Below are positions 9,614 to 22,840 of a DNA stretch of 64,000 nt, piece after piece (position 1 is the first letter of the stretch; every line of letters starts with the position of its first letter). Made by a program: the position numbers and the translations under genes. The notes beneath the pieces were generated by a model, which worked only from the letters and a program-made list of their open reading frames with translations, had not been told where the DNA came from and searched no databases. Source of the stretch: Marinobacter subterrani (lineage in GTDB: Bacteria; Pseudomonadota; Gammaproteobacteria; Pseudomonadales; Oleiphilaceae); assembly GCF_001045555.1 (NCBI RefSeq), contig NZ_LFBU01000001.1, positions 3,346,461 to 3,410,460 on the forward strand, in the 5' to 3' direction.

Positions 9614-11338
9614 TCAGTGCTTTTTGGCCGCCGTTTCTGCTTCAATCTTGCGGGTAATGTACCACTGCTGACTGATCGACAGAATGTTGTTGGTCAGCCA
9701 GTACAGGACCAGACCGGCCGGGAACCACAGGAAGAATACAGTAAACACCAGCGGCATCAGCTTCATGATCTTGGCCTGCATCGGATCCGGCGGTGTCGGG
9801 TTAAGGTGCATCTGCAGGAACATGCTGGCGCCCATCAGAATCGGCAGGATGAAGTACGGATCCATCTGGGACAGGTCATTTATCCACAGCACGAACGGGG
9901 CATGGCGAAGCTGAACGCTTTCGAACAGAACCCAGTAAAGCGAGATGAACACCGGCATCTGCACCAGGATGGGCAGGCAGCCACCCAGCGGGTTGATTTT
10001 CTCCCGCTTGTACAGCGCCATCATTTCCTGCGACATGCGCTGCCGGTCATCGCCATACAGTTCCTTGAGCCTGGTCAGTTGGGGCCCGGCGGCCCGCATT
10101 TTGGCCATTGAACGATAGCTGGTGGCGGACAGATGGAAGAATAGCGCCTTGACCAGAACTGTCAGCAGAATGATCGACACGCCCCAGTTGCCAACAAGGC
10201 TGTGGAACCACTGCAGGACGATGAACAGCGGCAGGGAAATAAAGAACAGCCAGCCGAAATCCACGGTGCGGTCGAGATTGGGCGCCATGCTTTCGAGACG
10301 ATCAATCACCTTGGGTCCAACGTAGGCCCGGGCGCCGATTTCCGCGCTCTGGCCTGGCTCGATGGTGGTCGCCGGGTAGACAAAGCCCATCACATAATTG
10401 GGCCCGCGGCGGGTGGTCTGGAACTGGGCCGGGTGGCCACGCTCGGGAACCCACGCGGAAATGAAATAGTGCTGAAGGAAGGCCAGCCAGCCGTTGGTGA
10501 TGGACCGGTTGATCTGGTTTTCCTGAAGGTCGCCAAATTCGTATTTCTGGTAGGGATCTTCCGGAGAGCTGATGACCAGGCCTAGGAAGGCCTTGATTCC
10601 CATACTCGCCTGGGATGTCGGGTCAGGAGACTGGTCACGCACAATCTTGCCGGTGAAGTTGGCCTGCCAGGTTTCACTGGAGCCGTTTTCAACCAGGTAC
10701 TTCACACCAATTTCGTAGCTGTTGCGTTCAAACTGATAGCGTTTGATGATGCGCACGCCTTTGTCGGTCGTGAAGGTCAGATCAACGGTCAGCTGGTTTT
10801 CACCCTCGGCCAGTTGATAGTTCTGTGCCCGGGTCTGGTATACCGGAGCTGTGCCGTTCTTCAGGCTGTCAGGGCCGTCACGGCCGATCAGCCCGCTCTC
10901 AAGAACGTATAACTCGTTCTGCGTCTTATTGAGCAGGGTGAGGGGTTGTTTGCTGTTCAGTGACTTGTCGTAGTTCAGCAGCTGGGTACGTACAAGATTG
11001 CCACTGACCCGGTCGATCAGCAGCTCGTAAACATCGGTGCGGACCGTGACAAACTGGTTTTCCACGGTGGTTTCAATTTGGCCTGGATCGACAACAGCCT
11101 TTCCGGTCTCCGGCGTTGAGAATTCTTCTGTGCCGGGTTTGGGAACGTCCAGGCCGGTACTGTCTTCCGGCAGCACCATATCATCCGGATTACCTGTGGC
11201 CTCGTTGGTCTGGAGCTGGGCGGACTGAGATACCTGGGCGACCTCGGGCTGCTGGTGATAATCCTCATTCCAGGCAAGCACCATCAGATAACTGACAATA
11301 GCCAGGCCGGCAAATAATACAATACGTTGGATATCCAT
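9614..11338 (-). CDS. yidC: membrane protein insertase YidC
   Basis: 574 residues from the ATG at 11338 (MDIQRIVLFAGLAIVSYLMV), the classic YidC start with its signal-anchor. A large periplasmic beta-sandwich domain follows, then the conserved C-terminal five-helix core with FFHLSATSYRSMAKMR, the cytoplasmic hairpin (MSQEMMALYKREKINPLGGC) and LVLYWLTNNILSISQQ. It inserts inner-membrane proteins alone or with SecYEG. It is 4 bases downstream of yidD and belongs to the rpmH-rnpA-yidD-yidC unit. A frame extension upstream of 11338 overlaps yidD and is not used. Confidence 0.98.
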   Translation of the reverse strand: MDIQRIVLFAGLAIVSYLMVLAWNEDYHQQPEVAQVSQSAQLQTNEATGNPDDMVLPEDSTGLDVPKPGTEEFSTPETGKAVVDPGQIETTVENQFVTVRTDVYELLIDRVSGNLVRTQLLNYDKSLNSKQPLTLLNKTQNELYVLESGLIGRDGPDSLKNGTAPVYQTRAQNYQLAEGENQLTVDLTFTTDKGVRIIKRYQFERNSYEIGVKYLVENGSSETWQANFTGKIVRDQSPDPTSQASMGIKAFLGLVISSPEDPYQKYEFGDLQENQINRSITNGWLAFLQHYFISAWVPERGHPAQFQTTRRGPNYVMGFVYPATTIEPGQSAEIGARAYVGPKVIDRLESMAPNLDRTVDFGWLFFISLPLFIVLQWFHSLVGNWGVSIILLTVLVKALFFHLSATSYRSMAKMRAAGPQLTRLKELYGDDRQRMSQEMMALYKREKINPLGGCLPILVQMPVFISLYWVLFESVQLRHAPFVLWINDLSQMDPYFILPILMGASMFLQMHLNPTPPDPMQAKIMKLMPLVFTVFFLWFPAGLVLYWLTNNILSISQQWYITRKIEAETAAKKH

Positions 11339-11342
11339 AGAG

Positions 11343-11636
11343 TTACTGTCTGGTCTGGGTTGTTGTATGGGAATGCTCAGCGTGTACGCAGGATAGTCCG
11401 TCTTGCAGGCACACGGAATTGGTCGTGCCCGGCACCGGATCATACCCGCCTTCCGCCCAGGGATGACACCTTAACAGACGCCGGATGGTAAGAAATAACC
11501 CTTTCAGGGCACCATGATGGCTGATGGCTTCAACGGCATAGTGTGAGCAGGTGGGGTAATGGCGGCAGTGGCTGGCCATCATGGGACTGATAGCGTACTG
11601 GTAGAAGCGAATGGGCAGGAGCAGAAGCTTGCGCAT
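11343..11636 (-). CDS. yidD: membrane protein insertion efficiency factor YidD
   Basis: 97 residues. The conserved core is plain: [31 protein letters not shown] and [12 protein letters not shown]. The protein is slightly longer than usual because of a non-conserved tail after the core. Its ATG overlaps the rnpA stop by one base (TAATG), implying translational coupling. YidD is a small membrane-associated protein that helps YidC/Sec-dependent insertion. Confidence 0.95.
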   Translation of the reverse strand: MRKLLLLPIRFYQYAISPMMASHCRHYPTCSHYAVEAISHHGALKGLFLTIRRLLRCHPWAEGGYDPVPGTTNSVCLQDGLSCVHAEHSHTTTQTRQ

Positions 11637-12043
11637 TAACCCGTTCCTCGACCGGCAGTCTCCGATGATGCTGCCCGCGATGGCTGAGATTGAGTGTATT
11701 TTTTCCTGAGTCGTCGCCAGAGGTCGTCCATGGATGCGCGAACGGTTGGGTTGTCGAGGGTAACAAGGCCCTGTCTTCCCAGTACCACAACGTCCAGCCC
11801 GGGGAGATCCGTCTGATGGCGGAAGCTTTCTCTGACCTGGCGCTTTATCCGGTTTCTCTGAACCGCGAGCTTCAGATTTTTCTTGGAAAAAATCAAACCA
11901 ATCCTGGCGTGACCGAGGTTGTTCGGTGTCGCCAGGATCAGGAAATTCCGGTGCGGAACCTTCAGCTGCACGTCATCGAAGACTTTGCCGTAATCAGCAG
12001 GTCGGAGTAGACGATGTGATTTCGGGAAACTCAAAGCCTTCAT
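11636..12043 (-). CDS. rnpA: ribonuclease P protein component
   Basis: 135 residues. The N-terminal [19 protein letters not shown] and the RNR motif in [16 protein letters not shown] identify the RNase P protein, which binds the catalytic RNA and helps recognise precursor tRNA leaders. The C-terminal tail (about 15 residues) is not conserved. It lies 14 bases downstream of rpmH, the standard co-transcribed pair. Confidence 0.98.
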   Translation of the reverse strand: MKALSFPKSHRLLRPADYGKVFDDVQLKVPHRNFLILATPNNLGHARIGLIFSKKNLKLAVQRNRIKRQVRESFRHQTDLPGLDVVVLGRQGLVTLDNPTVRASMDDLWRRLRKKYTQSQPSRAASSETAGRGTG

Positions 12044-12057
12044 GAGGCAATCAGAGC

Positions 12058-12192
12058 TTACGCGGACAGACGTACGCGGCCCTTGGCACGACGACGGGAA
12101 ATAACCTTGCGGCCGTTGGCAGTTGCCATACGGGCACGGAAACCGTGAACGCGCTTACGCTTCAGGACGCTTGGTTGAAACGTTCTTTTCAT
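12058..12192 (-). CDS. rpmH: 50S ribosomal protein L34
   Basis: 44 residues: [18 protein letters not shown], then [21 protein letters not shown] and a short tail, typical L34. It is the first gene of the minus-strand rpmH-rnpA-yidD-yidC unit. Its promoter must lie in the origin region immediately upstream. Confidence 0.98.
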   Translation of the reverse strand: MKRTFQPSVLKRKRVHGFRARMATANGRKVISRRRAKGRVRLSA

Positions 12193-12836
12193 GGTGATGA
12201 TCTCACAATTCGTAAGTTGGAAATTCAGTGACTGGCTGGAAAATGATCAGCCGAAACAGGAGCGGCATTCTATGCAAATAGCGGGGGGAATTCAACGTTT
12301 ATTCCTAGGGGGTTATGCCGACGGGGTAAAACTGGTGCGTGCTGTCTCGCTAATAAATTCAGTAAGTCTTTTTAGAATTCTCTTTAAGGATTAATTATTA
12401 CTGTTATTAGGGATGGCAGTTTCTGTGGATAAGGGATAAAAGGTACGTAAAAACAAATTGTTGGTCGCATGATAAGGGTATTGACAAGGTGCCGTGAGCA
12501 CTGTGGACAAGACCGGGTGGAAATGTGAATAACCTGGTTCGATCGGGTTTGCCTGAGTTATCCATGGTTGCGTCCCGGGGTTCCTAACAGGGTTAACCCA
12601 AGGCTGTACACACAGGGTTGTGGGTAACTTTCATGCAGTGAATTTTCTGTACACAAGCCTGTAGGTAAGTTTCTATATATTTGAAAAAAAAGAATATTAA
12701 TTTCCACAGGCTGTTTATGGATGAAGCCTGGCCCTTTCACTGCCGGGCCCGGCGGGTTAGAATCCGGGGTCACCTCTCTGGACTGGATAAGGCAATCCGT
12801 TCAGCGACATTTCAGGGTTATCGGGAGCAGGCTGTC
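12193..12836. other. oriC: probable chromosomal replication origin (oriC) between rpmH and dnaA
   Basis: A 644-base non-coding stretch between divergent rpmH and dnaA, the place of oriC in Pseudomonas and relatives. DnaA-box-like sites: a perfect box on the minus strand at 12424-12432 (TGTGGATAA), and near matches at 12502-12510 (TGTGGACAA), 12558-12566 (TTATCCATG) and 12619-12627 (TGTGGGTAA). AT-rich stretches at about 12350-12415 and 12665-12705 could unwind. The dnaA promoter and leader must also lie here. The exact origin limits cannot be set by eye. Confidence 0.8.
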
Positions 12837-14291
12837 GTGCCAAACAGTATGTGGCATCAATGTCTTGAAGTACTCCGGGACGAGTTTCCCGCACAACAGT
12901 TCAATACCTGGCTCAGGCCCCTGCAATCCGATCACCGGGAGGGCCAGCTCATGCTGTTTGCGCCCAACCGGTTTGTCATGGACTGGGTCAATGAGAAGTA
13001 CCTCCGTCGGATTGAGGAGGTTCTCAAGGATCTGAACGGGGGCCAGGCTCCCCGGGTGAACATGTCTGTCGGCTCGGCACCACGGGAAAGCGATCCGGTC
13101 AAGCGGTCTGAAGTGCCGGCCAGGGCGAATGGCCGGGTACACGAAGATGCCGGGAGCCGGGTGACGGAAGAGGAAAAAGGGGTTGCCGCGACGGTGCCCG
13201 GATCAACCTCGGTGCGGCCGAAGAGTTATAACGATCGGCGGCCGGTGCAGGTTGAAGGGGACATCAAACACCAGAGTTTCCTCAACGAGGGGTTTACCTT
13301 CGAGACTTTCGTGGAGGGCAAATCCAACCAGTTGGCCCGCGCGGCATCCATGCAGGTGGCTGAAAACCCCGGGGGGGCCTACAATCCGCTGTTCCTGTAC
13401 GGCGGGGTTGGTCTGGGTAAAACCCACCTCATGCATGCCATCGGAAACGAGATTGTTGCCCGCAACCCCAAGGCCAAGGTTGCCTATCTGCGGTCAGAAC
13501 GCTTCGTGGCCGATATGGTTAAGGCGTTGCAGCTCAATGCCATCAATGAATTCAAGCGTTACTACCGGTCGGTGGATGCCCTGCTGATCGATGATATCCA
13601 GTTCTTCGCGCGCAAGGAGCGTTCACAGGAAGAGTTTTTCCACACCTTTAATGCCTTGCTCGAAGGCGGTCAGCAGGTCATCGTGACCTGTGACCGGTTC
13701 CCGAAAGAAATCGTGGATATGGAAGAACGGCTGAAATCCCGTTTTGGCTGGGGGTTGACGGTGATGGTCGAGCCGCCGGAACTGGAAACCCGGGTAGCCA
13801 TCCTGATGAAAAAGGCGGAGCAGGCCAACGTCAAGTTGAGCAGCGAAGCGGCTTTTTTTATTGCGCAGAAAATCCGTTCAAATGTGCGGGAACTTGAAGG
13901 TGCTTTGCGTCTGGTGATAGCGAATGCTCACTTCACTGGTTCGGAAATTACCCCTCCGTTCATCCGGGAGAGCCTTAAGGACCTTCTGGCACTGCATGAG
14001 AAACAGGTAAGCATCGACAATATTCAGCGGACGGTCGCGGAGTATTACAAGATCAAGGTGGCGGATCTGCTGTCCAAGCGGCGGACCCGCACCGTGACGC
14101 GACCAAGGCAGGTTGCGATGTCGCTGTCCAAGGAGCTGACCAACCACAGCCTTCCGGAAATTGGCGACGCCTTCGGCGGCCGGGATCACACTACCGTGCT
14201 GCATGCGTGCAAGAAAATCGTGGAGTTGCAGGAAACCGATCCGGGCATCCGCGAGGATTATCAGAATTTTATGCGATTGCTGACCACCTGA
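12837..14291 (+). CDS. dnaA: chromosomal replication initiator DnaA
   Basis: 484 residues from a GTG at 12837 ([20 protein letters not shown]), which fits the DnaA N-terminal domain. The frame is open further upstream, but that part is unrelated to DnaA and lies in origin DNA. A GGGAGCAGG stretch precedes the GTG. Domain III carries the Walker [14 protein letters not shown] and Walker [12 protein letters not shown]. Domain IV carries the DNA-binding signature [12 protein letters not shown]. It binds DnaA boxes and loads the replicative helicase. dnaN follows 56 bases on. Confidence 0.98.
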   Translation: MPNSMWHQCLEVLRDEFPAQQFNTWLRPLQSDHREGQLMLFAPNRFVMDWVNEKYLRRIEEVLKDLNGGQAPRVNMSVGSAPRESDPVKRSEVPARANGRVHEDAGSRVTEEEKGVAATVPGSTSVRPKSYNDRRPVQVEGDIKHQSFLNEGFTFETFVEGKSNQLARAASMQVAENPGGAYNPLFLYGGVGLGKTHLMHAIGNEIVARNPKAKVAYLRSERFVADMVKALQLNAINEFKRYYRSVDALLIDDIQFFARKERSQEEFFHTFNALLEGGQQVIVTCDRFPKEIVDMEERLKSRFGWGLTVMVEPPELETRVAILMKKAEQANVKLSSEAAFFIAQKIRSNVRELEGALRLVIANAHFTGSEITPPFIRESLKDLLALHEKQVSIDNIQRTVAEYYKIKVADLLSKRRTRTVTRPRQVAMSLSKELTNHSLPEIGDAFGGRDHTTVLHACKKIVELQETDPGIREDYQNFMRLLTT

Positions 14292-14347
14292 TGCCGGTTG
14301 TTGGCGAATAAACATTCACCCTTCCAACATAAAGAAAGCTGAGTGCC

Positions 14348-15451
14348 ATGAAACTGACGATCAGCCGTGAATCCCTGCTTACTCCGCTGCAGAGCATTGC
14401 CGGCGTAGTGGAAAAGAAACAGACCATGCCGGTCCTGTCCAACGTACTGCTAGTGGCAGAAGACAATACCCTGACCCTGACCGGAACCAACATGGAAGTG
14501 GAGCTGGTTGCCCGGGTTGCCCCGGTGCATGTCGATCAGCCGGGCCGGATTACCGTACCGGCACGGAAGCTGTCGGATATCAGCCGGGCCCTGGGCGATG
14601 AGGCACCGTTGGAACTGTCACTGGAAGGCGACCGCTTGCATCTGCGTTGCGGCGCCAGTCATTTCACCCTGTCCACTTTGCCGGCCGAGCACTTTCCCAA
14701 TGTGGAAGACGAAGCCGAGAGCTTCCGTCTGGAACTGCCGCAGAAAGAGCTGAGCCGGATGCTGGATGCCACCGCCTTTGCCATGGCCCAGCAGGATGTT
14801 CGCTACTACCTGAACGGCCTGCTGCTGGAGGTGGACAAGGATCATGTGCGGACGGTGGCCACCGACGGCCACCGGCTGGCGATGGCCCATCTGGAGTTGC
14901 CGACCAACTGCCCGGAACTGCGCCAGGTGATTGTTCCCCGCAAGGGTGTGCTGGAACTGGCGCGCTTGCTTGAAGACGTGGAAACACCGGTCACCCTGGT
15001 GATTGGCGACAATCACCTGCGGGCCACGGTTGGCAGCTTTACCTTCACCTCGAAGCTGATTGAAGGCAAGTTCCCGGACTACAACCGGGTAATCCCCCGG
15101 GGCGGTGACAAAATCGTACTGGCGGATCGCACCACGCTCAAGAATACCCTGCAGCGGGCCGGGATTCTGTCGCACGAGAACATCCGGGGCGTACGATTGA
15201 ACCTGGCGCCGAATGAACTCCAGGTCTTTGCCAATAACCCGGACCAGGAGCAGGCCGAAGACGCGTTGCCTGTGGATTACCAGGGCGAATCCCTGCAGAT
15301 CGGTTTTAATGTAGGCTACCTGGTGGATGTGATGAATGCGTTGGATGAGGATCAGGTGAAGATGACGCTGTCCAACCCGAACAGCAGTGCGCTGATCGAG
15401 GCGCAGAATGACAGTCGTTGCCTGTATGTGGTTATGCCCATGAGGCTGTAG
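14348..15451 (+). CDS. dnaN: DNA polymerase III beta subunit (sliding clamp)
   Basis: 367 residues, the normal length, starting MKLTISRESLLTPLQSIAGV. Three repeated clamp domains are recognisable: TDGHRLAMAHLELP in domain 2 and the C-terminal YVVMPMRL in domain 3. The dimeric ring tethers polymerases to DNA. It sits between dnaA and an ABC1-family kinase gene in the plus-strand replication cluster. Confidence 0.98.
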   Translation: MKLTISRESLLTPLQSIAGVVEKKQTMPVLSNVLLVAEDNTLTLTGTNMEVELVARVAPVHVDQPGRITVPARKLSDISRALGDEAPLELSLEGDRLHLRCGASHFTLSTLPAEHFPNVEDEAESFRLELPQKELSRMLDATAFAMAQQDVRYYLNGLLLEVDKDHVRTVATDGHRLAMAHLELPTNCPELRQVIVPRKGVLELARLLEDVETPVTLVIGDNHLRATVGSFTFTSKLIEGKFPDYNRVIPRGGDKIVLADRTTLKNTLQRAGILSHENIRGVRLNLAPNELQVFANNPDQEQAEDALPVDYQGESLQIGFNVGYLVDVMNALDEDQVKMTLSNPNSSALIEAQNDSRCLYVVMPMRL

Positions 15452-15464
15452 GAGGATGAGATTG

Positions 15465-16736
15465 ATGAGTGCCGTATCGAATGGAATCAAAGGGGCTTTG
15501 CGGATTGGCCAGACTGTGTCGGTGCTCGGGCGCACGGGGATCAACTGGGTGCGCGGGGATCGGCCTCCGACGCCCAGGCTGTTGAGGCAGACATTCGAGT
15601 CTCTCGGCGCCACCTACATAAAGCTGGGGCAGTTCATTGCGAGCTCGCCGACCTTCTTTCCGAAAGAGTACGTGGAGGAATTCCAGTACTGCCTGGACAA
15701 GACCCCTAACCTGCCCTTTGGTGTAATCAAGAAGATCATCCGTGATGAACTGGGCCGCCCGCTCGAAGATGTCTATTCCGATATAGACCCGGTGGCGCTT
15801 GCCTCGGCCTCGATTGCCCAGGTTCACGCGGCCCGGCTGGTGACCGGCGAGGATGTGGTAATCAAGGTGCAGAAGCCGGGTGTTGAGAATATCCTGTTGA
15901 CGGATCTGAACTTCCTGTATTTGTCGGCGCGTATCCTGGAGACCCTGGCACCCAAACTGTCCTGGACCTCCATGTCGGGTATTGTCGAGGAGATCCAGCG
16001 CACCATGATGGAGGAATGCGACTTCATCAAGGAAGCCAACAATTTGAGGGTGTTTCGGGAATTTCTGCTCGATACCCATAACGAGGATGCCGCGGTGCCG
16101 CGGGTGTTTGAACAGTGCAGCACCCGGCGCATTCTGACCATGGAACGCTTTCATGGCGTGCCGCTGACCGATCTGGAAAGTATCCGCGGTTATGCCCGTG
16201 ATCCGGAACGGACGCTGATTACGGCCATGAACACCTGGTTTGCCAGCCTGACCCAGTGTGAATTTTTCCACGCCGACGTTCATGCCGGTAACCTGATGGT
16301 GCTGAAGGATGGCCGGGTCGGGTTTATCGATTTCGGCATTGTTGGCCGTATCAAACCGGATACCTGGCAGGCGGTGAGTGATTTCATTTCCGCCATCATG
16401 GTGGGTAATTTCGAAGGCATGGCGGATGCCATGATCCGTATCGGGATTACCCATCAGACGGTGCGGGTGGATGACCTGGCCAGCGATCTTCGCCGGCTGT
16501 ACCAGCAGATGGACCGTATGGTGCCGGATGAGATTCCCTACGAGGCGGATCAGGCGGAAGATGACGTGAACCATATCCTGATGGATATGGTGAAAATCGG
16601 CGAGAGCCACGGGCTGCATTTTCCGAGAGAATTCGCCTTGCTGCTGAAACAGTTTCTGTATTTTGATCGGTATGTGCACATACTGGCGCCGGAAATGGAT
16701 GTGTTCATGGATGAGCGGTTGAACATGCTCCATTGA
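15465..16736 (+). CDS. ABC1/AarF/UbiB-family atypical kinase
   Basis: 423 residues from the ATG at 15465. The AGGAGG at 15450-15455 is 9 bases upstream of this start and abuts the alternative ATG at 15456, so the inner start is chosen. Family motifs: LGATYIKLGQFIASSP (KxGQ), ASIAQVHAA (the A-rich nucleotide loop), VIKVQKPG, and FFHADVHAGNLMVLKDG followed by FIDFGIVGR. UbiB-like proteins are membrane-associated ATPases that support ubiquinone or other lipid metabolism. This one lacks clear C-terminal transmembrane helices and is shorter than canonical UbiB (about 540). It lies between dnaN and recF, not near other ubi genes, so its substrate is unknown. Confidence 0.9.
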   Translation: MSAVSNGIKGALRIGQTVSVLGRTGINWVRGDRPPTPRLLRQTFESLGATYIKLGQFIASSPTFFPKEYVEEFQYCLDKTPNLPFGVIKKIIRDELGRPLEDVYSDIDPVALASASIAQVHAARLVTGEDVVIKVQKPGVENILLTDLNFLYLSARILETLAPKLSWTSMSGIVEEIQRTMMEECDFIKEANNLRVFREFLLDTHNEDAAVPRVFEQCSTRRILTMERFHGVPLTDLESIRGYARDPERTLITAMNTWFASLTQCEFFHADVHAGNLMVLKDGRVGFIDFGIVGRIKPDTWQAVSDFISAIMVGNFEGMADAMIRIGITHQTVRVDDLASDLRRLYQQMDRMVPDEIPYEADQAEDDVNHILMDMVKIGESHGLHFPREFALLLKQFLYFDRYVHILAPEMDVFMDERLNMLH

Positions 16737-16772
16737 GGCGGTCGCCTTCAGGTATCGGCTTTTGTAAACTAG

Positions 16773-16807
16773 GGCAGCGTCTTCCGGAAGGAGGCGCTGC
16801 CTTTTTT
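16773..16807 (+). terminator. intrinsic terminator after the UbiB-family gene
   Basis: GGCAGCGTC at 16773-16781 pairs with GGCGCTGCC at 16793-16801 (one G-U pair) and is followed by six T residues. It lies 36 bases after the stop of the kinase gene and 54 bases before recF, so recF probably has its own promoter or depends on read-through. Confidence 0.8.
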
Positions 16808-16860
16808 ATTGTGCGGATACCGGTGTGTTTCCTTGTCTTCCGCTTTGAGTTCTCTTGTCT

Positions 16861-20455
<3,595 letters not shown>

Positions 20456-20480
20456 TCCGATCAGCTTGCACCAGATATAA

Positions 20481-20517
20481 AAAAGCGGCGAAGACTCCCA
20501 TCTTCGCCGCTTTTTTT
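20481..20517 (+). terminator. intrinsic terminator after gyrB (bidirectional form)
   Basis: AAAAGCGGCGAAGA at 20481-20494 and TCTTCGCCGCTTTT at 20501-20514 form a perfect 14-base stem followed by T residues, with A residues on the other side. It can end both gyrB and the facing membrane-protein gene. Confidence 0.93.
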
Positions 20518-20553
20518 GTCCCGAACATTCCGTTCCGGGCCCGCCGTCCTGCC

Positions 20554-21312
20554 CTATTTCCGTGTTGTCGATTCGGTCGCTTTTGCCTTTTCCTTCTCGG
20601 CGAGATGTGGCGCCATGACCTCGTCCAGGGTAAATCCGGTCAGTCGGCGGATCGTGCGCCACAGGTAGTAAAAAATGAGCATCATCATCACCATGGAGGG
20701 AATGGCAATCATCGGATAGCTGACCAGGGTCATCTGCCCGAGCTCCTCGTTGAATGCCTGCGTACCCGAGGGACTTACCACGATCCACTTGGCGAGGATG
20801 TAATTCATGATCGATGAAAACAGGAAGGTACCGGCGAAAAAGTAGCTGGCCTTCCGCAACCGCTCTTCAAACTCGTCGACACGACGGTGTTCTTCCAGAG
20901 ACCGCTGAATCTTGGCAACATCAAGCACGCTGGGGTTGTACAGCAGAGTCCGGACCAGGGGGTATTTTGTTCGCGTGGAAACCAGGACGGCCAGCCCGAT
21001 AATGGCCGGAATGGCGGCTTCCTTGATGGCGAGCCAGCCGGCATCCAGCTCCAGTAGCCCGATGCCCCCGGTCAGCCCGACGCTGATCAGGCCCAGTACC
21101 GCAATAAAATTCTTCTTGTGGTACCGGATCAGCTCGAACAGCCCCCAGCCCAGGGGAAAGGCGAGCCCGATAACCAGGGCATTCACATTGCCCAGGTATT
21201 CGTCGCCACTGAATTTCATCAGGATAACGGAGGGAATAATAATACTGACCAGCAAATCGACCCAGGGCCTTGGCTTGTGGTCCGGAACGTTGGAGGAACT
21301 CGGAGACGTCAT
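20554..21312 (-). CDS. multi-pass inner-membrane protein (VC0807-like)
   Basis: 252 residues. Several hydrophobic helices are visible: LLVSIIIPSVILM, ALVIGLAFPLGWGLFELI, FIAVLGLISVGLTGGIGLL, AAIPAIIGLAVLVS, FFAGTFLFSSIMNYILA and YPMIAIPSMVMMMLIFYYLW. The C-terminus is charged and cytoplasmic-looking. I recognise the pattern as the VC0807 family of uncharacterised membrane proteins, but that is from memory. It has no obvious operon partner. It is convergent with gyrB and shares the terminator between them. Confidence 0.7.
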   Translation of the reverse strand: MTSPSSSNVPDHKPRPWVDLLVSIIIPSVILMKFSGDEYLGNVNALVIGLAFPLGWGLFELIRYHKKNFIAVLGLISVGLTGGIGLLELDAGWLAIKEAAIPAIIGLAVLVSTRTKYPLVRTLLYNPSVLDVAKIQRSLEEHRRVDEFEERLRKASYFFAGTFLFSSIMNYILAKWIVVSPSGTQAFNEELGQMTLVSYPMIAIPSMVMMMLIFYYLWRTIRRLTGFTLDEVMAPHLAEKEKAKATESTTRK

Positions 21313-21409
21313 GGTTTAGCCTGGTTGGTGAAACAGCAGCAGAGCCGAACGGCACTGCCGGAGAACTCGGCCCAGTATACGATGAATCCAGAGGCGTAGG
21401 TAAGCGCAC

Positions 21410-21450
21410 AAAAAAGCCGGGGCACCCTCACGGATGGACCCGGCTTTTTT
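21410..21450 (-). terminator. intrinsic terminator after gabT (bidirectional form)
   Basis: A6-GCCGGG (21410-21421) pairs with CCCGGC-T6 (21439-21450) around a 17-base loop. It lies 24 bases past the gabT stop on the minus strand. Read on that strand it gives a GC stem followed by a U tract. Confidence 0.85.
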
Positions 21451-21473
21451 GTTCAGCGGAGATCAGCGGCGTA

Positions 21474-22751
21474 TCAGGCGCCGACTTCCTTGAGGCTCTC
21501 TTCCAGAATCGCCAGCCCCTCTTCCAGTATTTCATCCTCGATGGTAACTGGCATCAGGAACCTCAGGGTATTCCCGTACATGCCGCAACTGAGGAGGATC
21601 AGACCCTTTTCCTTGGCCTTCTTGGTAATCGCAGCAGCCAATTCGGGCTTGGGTGTGTGGCTGTCCTTGCTTTCGACCAGCTCGAACGCCGCCATGGGGC
21701 CCAGATTGCGCACGTTATCAATGTGCTCGAACTGCTCCTGCCACTGGCTGAAGCGCTTGTTCAGCTTATCGCCGAGTGCCTGGGCCTTGCCAAGGATGTC
21801 CTCTTCCTTGAATACATCGAACACCGCCAGAGCAGCGGCGCAGGCGGTCGGGCTGCCGGTATAGGTGCCGCCGAGGGAGTTCGGGCCGGAGGCGTCCATG
21901 TGCTTGTCGGTGCCCACGATGGCGGAAATCGGCATGCCATCGGCCATACTCTTGGCCATGGTCATGATGTCCGGTTCAACGCCGCTGTGCTCGATGGCAA
22001 ACATCTTGCCGGTCCGGCCAAAGCCGCTCTGCACTTCATCCGCGATCATCAGGATGTCGTTCTCGTCGCAGATCTTGCGGATTTCCTTCAGGAAGCTGGT
22101 GGGTGCGGCATAGAAGCCGCCCTCACCCAACACCGGCTCGATCACGATCGCGGCTGTGTTACGGGCCGGGGAATCCGCCTTCATCGCCATCTTCAGGCCG
22201 CGCAGCGCTTCGTCTTCACTCACGCCGTGATACGGTACCGGATAAGGCGCGCGGAAGACCGTGCCGGGCATGGGCCCGAAATCCGTCTGGTAGGGCGCGG
22301 CCTTACCGTTCATGGCCATGGTGTAGAAGGTCCGGCCGTGATAGCCGCCGTCAAAACAGATCACGTTGGTCTTGCCGGTGGCCGCCCGGGCAATCTTCAT
22401 GGCGTTCTCCAGGGCTTCCGCACCGGAGTTGGCCAGCATCACCTTGGCGTGGCCCTTCACCGGCACCACTTCACTGAGCTTCTGTGCCAGCTTCACGTAG
22501 CCCTCGTAGGGCATCACCGTCTGGCAGGTGTGCATCAGCTTGTCCAGCTGGGCTTTGACCGCTTCCACCACTTTCGGGTGGCGGTGGCCGATGTTGAGTA
22601 CACCGATGCCGCCGGCAAAATCGATCATCCGTTTGCCGTCGGCATCCCACAGTTCTGCATTGGTCGCGTGGTCGGCAAACTGCTCATTGGGACTTGCCGC
22701 GCCCGCCGCAACGTAGCGTTCTTTGAGTGCCTGCAATTCTTTATTGCTCAC
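21474..22751 (-). CDS. gabT: 4-aminobutyrate aminotransferase (class III PLP enzyme)
   Basis: 425 residues from the GTG at 22751 (SNKELQALKERYVAAG), which has GGGAGA about 8 bases upstream. An in-frame extension to 22823 lacks family similarity. Class III aminotransferase motifs are present: NSGAEALENAMKIAR, FDGGYHGRTFYT, DEVQSGFGRTGKMFA and the PLP-binding lysine in TMAKSMADGMP. It transfers the amino group of GABA to 2-oxoglutarate, giving succinate semialdehyde. No gabD is adjacent. Related class III enzymes (5-aminovalerate transaminase) remain possible. Confidence 0.9.
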   Translation of the reverse strand: MSNKELQALKERYVAAGAASPNEQFADHATNAELWDADGKRMIDFAGGIGVLNIGHRHPKVVEAVKAQLDKLMHTCQTVMPYEGYVKLAQKLSEVVPVKGHAKVMLANSGAEALENAMKIARAATGKTNVICFDGGYHGRTFYTMAMNGKAAPYQTDFGPMPGTVFRAPYPVPYHGVSEDEALRGLKMAMKADSPARNTAAIVIEPVLGEGGFYAAPTSFLKEIRKICDENDILMIADEVQSGFGRTGKMFAIEHSGVEPDIMTMAKSMADGMPISAIVGTDKHMDASGPNSLGGTYTGSPTACAAALAVFDVFKEEDILGKAQALGDKLNKRFSQWQEQFEHIDNVRNLGPMAAFELVESKDSHTPKPELAAAITKKAKEKGLILLSCGMYGNTLRFLMPVTIEDEILEEGLAILEESLKEVGA

Positions 22752-22840
22752 TTTGCCATTCTCCCGGGGTTCAGGTTCGAAAGTTTCATCTACCAGTGTA
22801 AGTAGTACTGGCGCAGGAAACAAACCGACTAATGTCGCCC

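Noticed and set aside
8597..10111. 504-codon plus-strand frame spanning mnmE and yidC
   Set aside because: It crosses two conserved genes and their intergenic hairpin, and the product shows no family features.
12191..12394. Possible 67-residue gene in the origin region
   Set aside because: No good ribosome site, no similarity, and it lies in AT-rich origin DNA beside rpmH promoter sequence.
15432..16733. 433-codon minus-strand frame opposite the UbiB-family kinase
   Set aside because: Pure antisense shadow of a motif-rich kinase gene.
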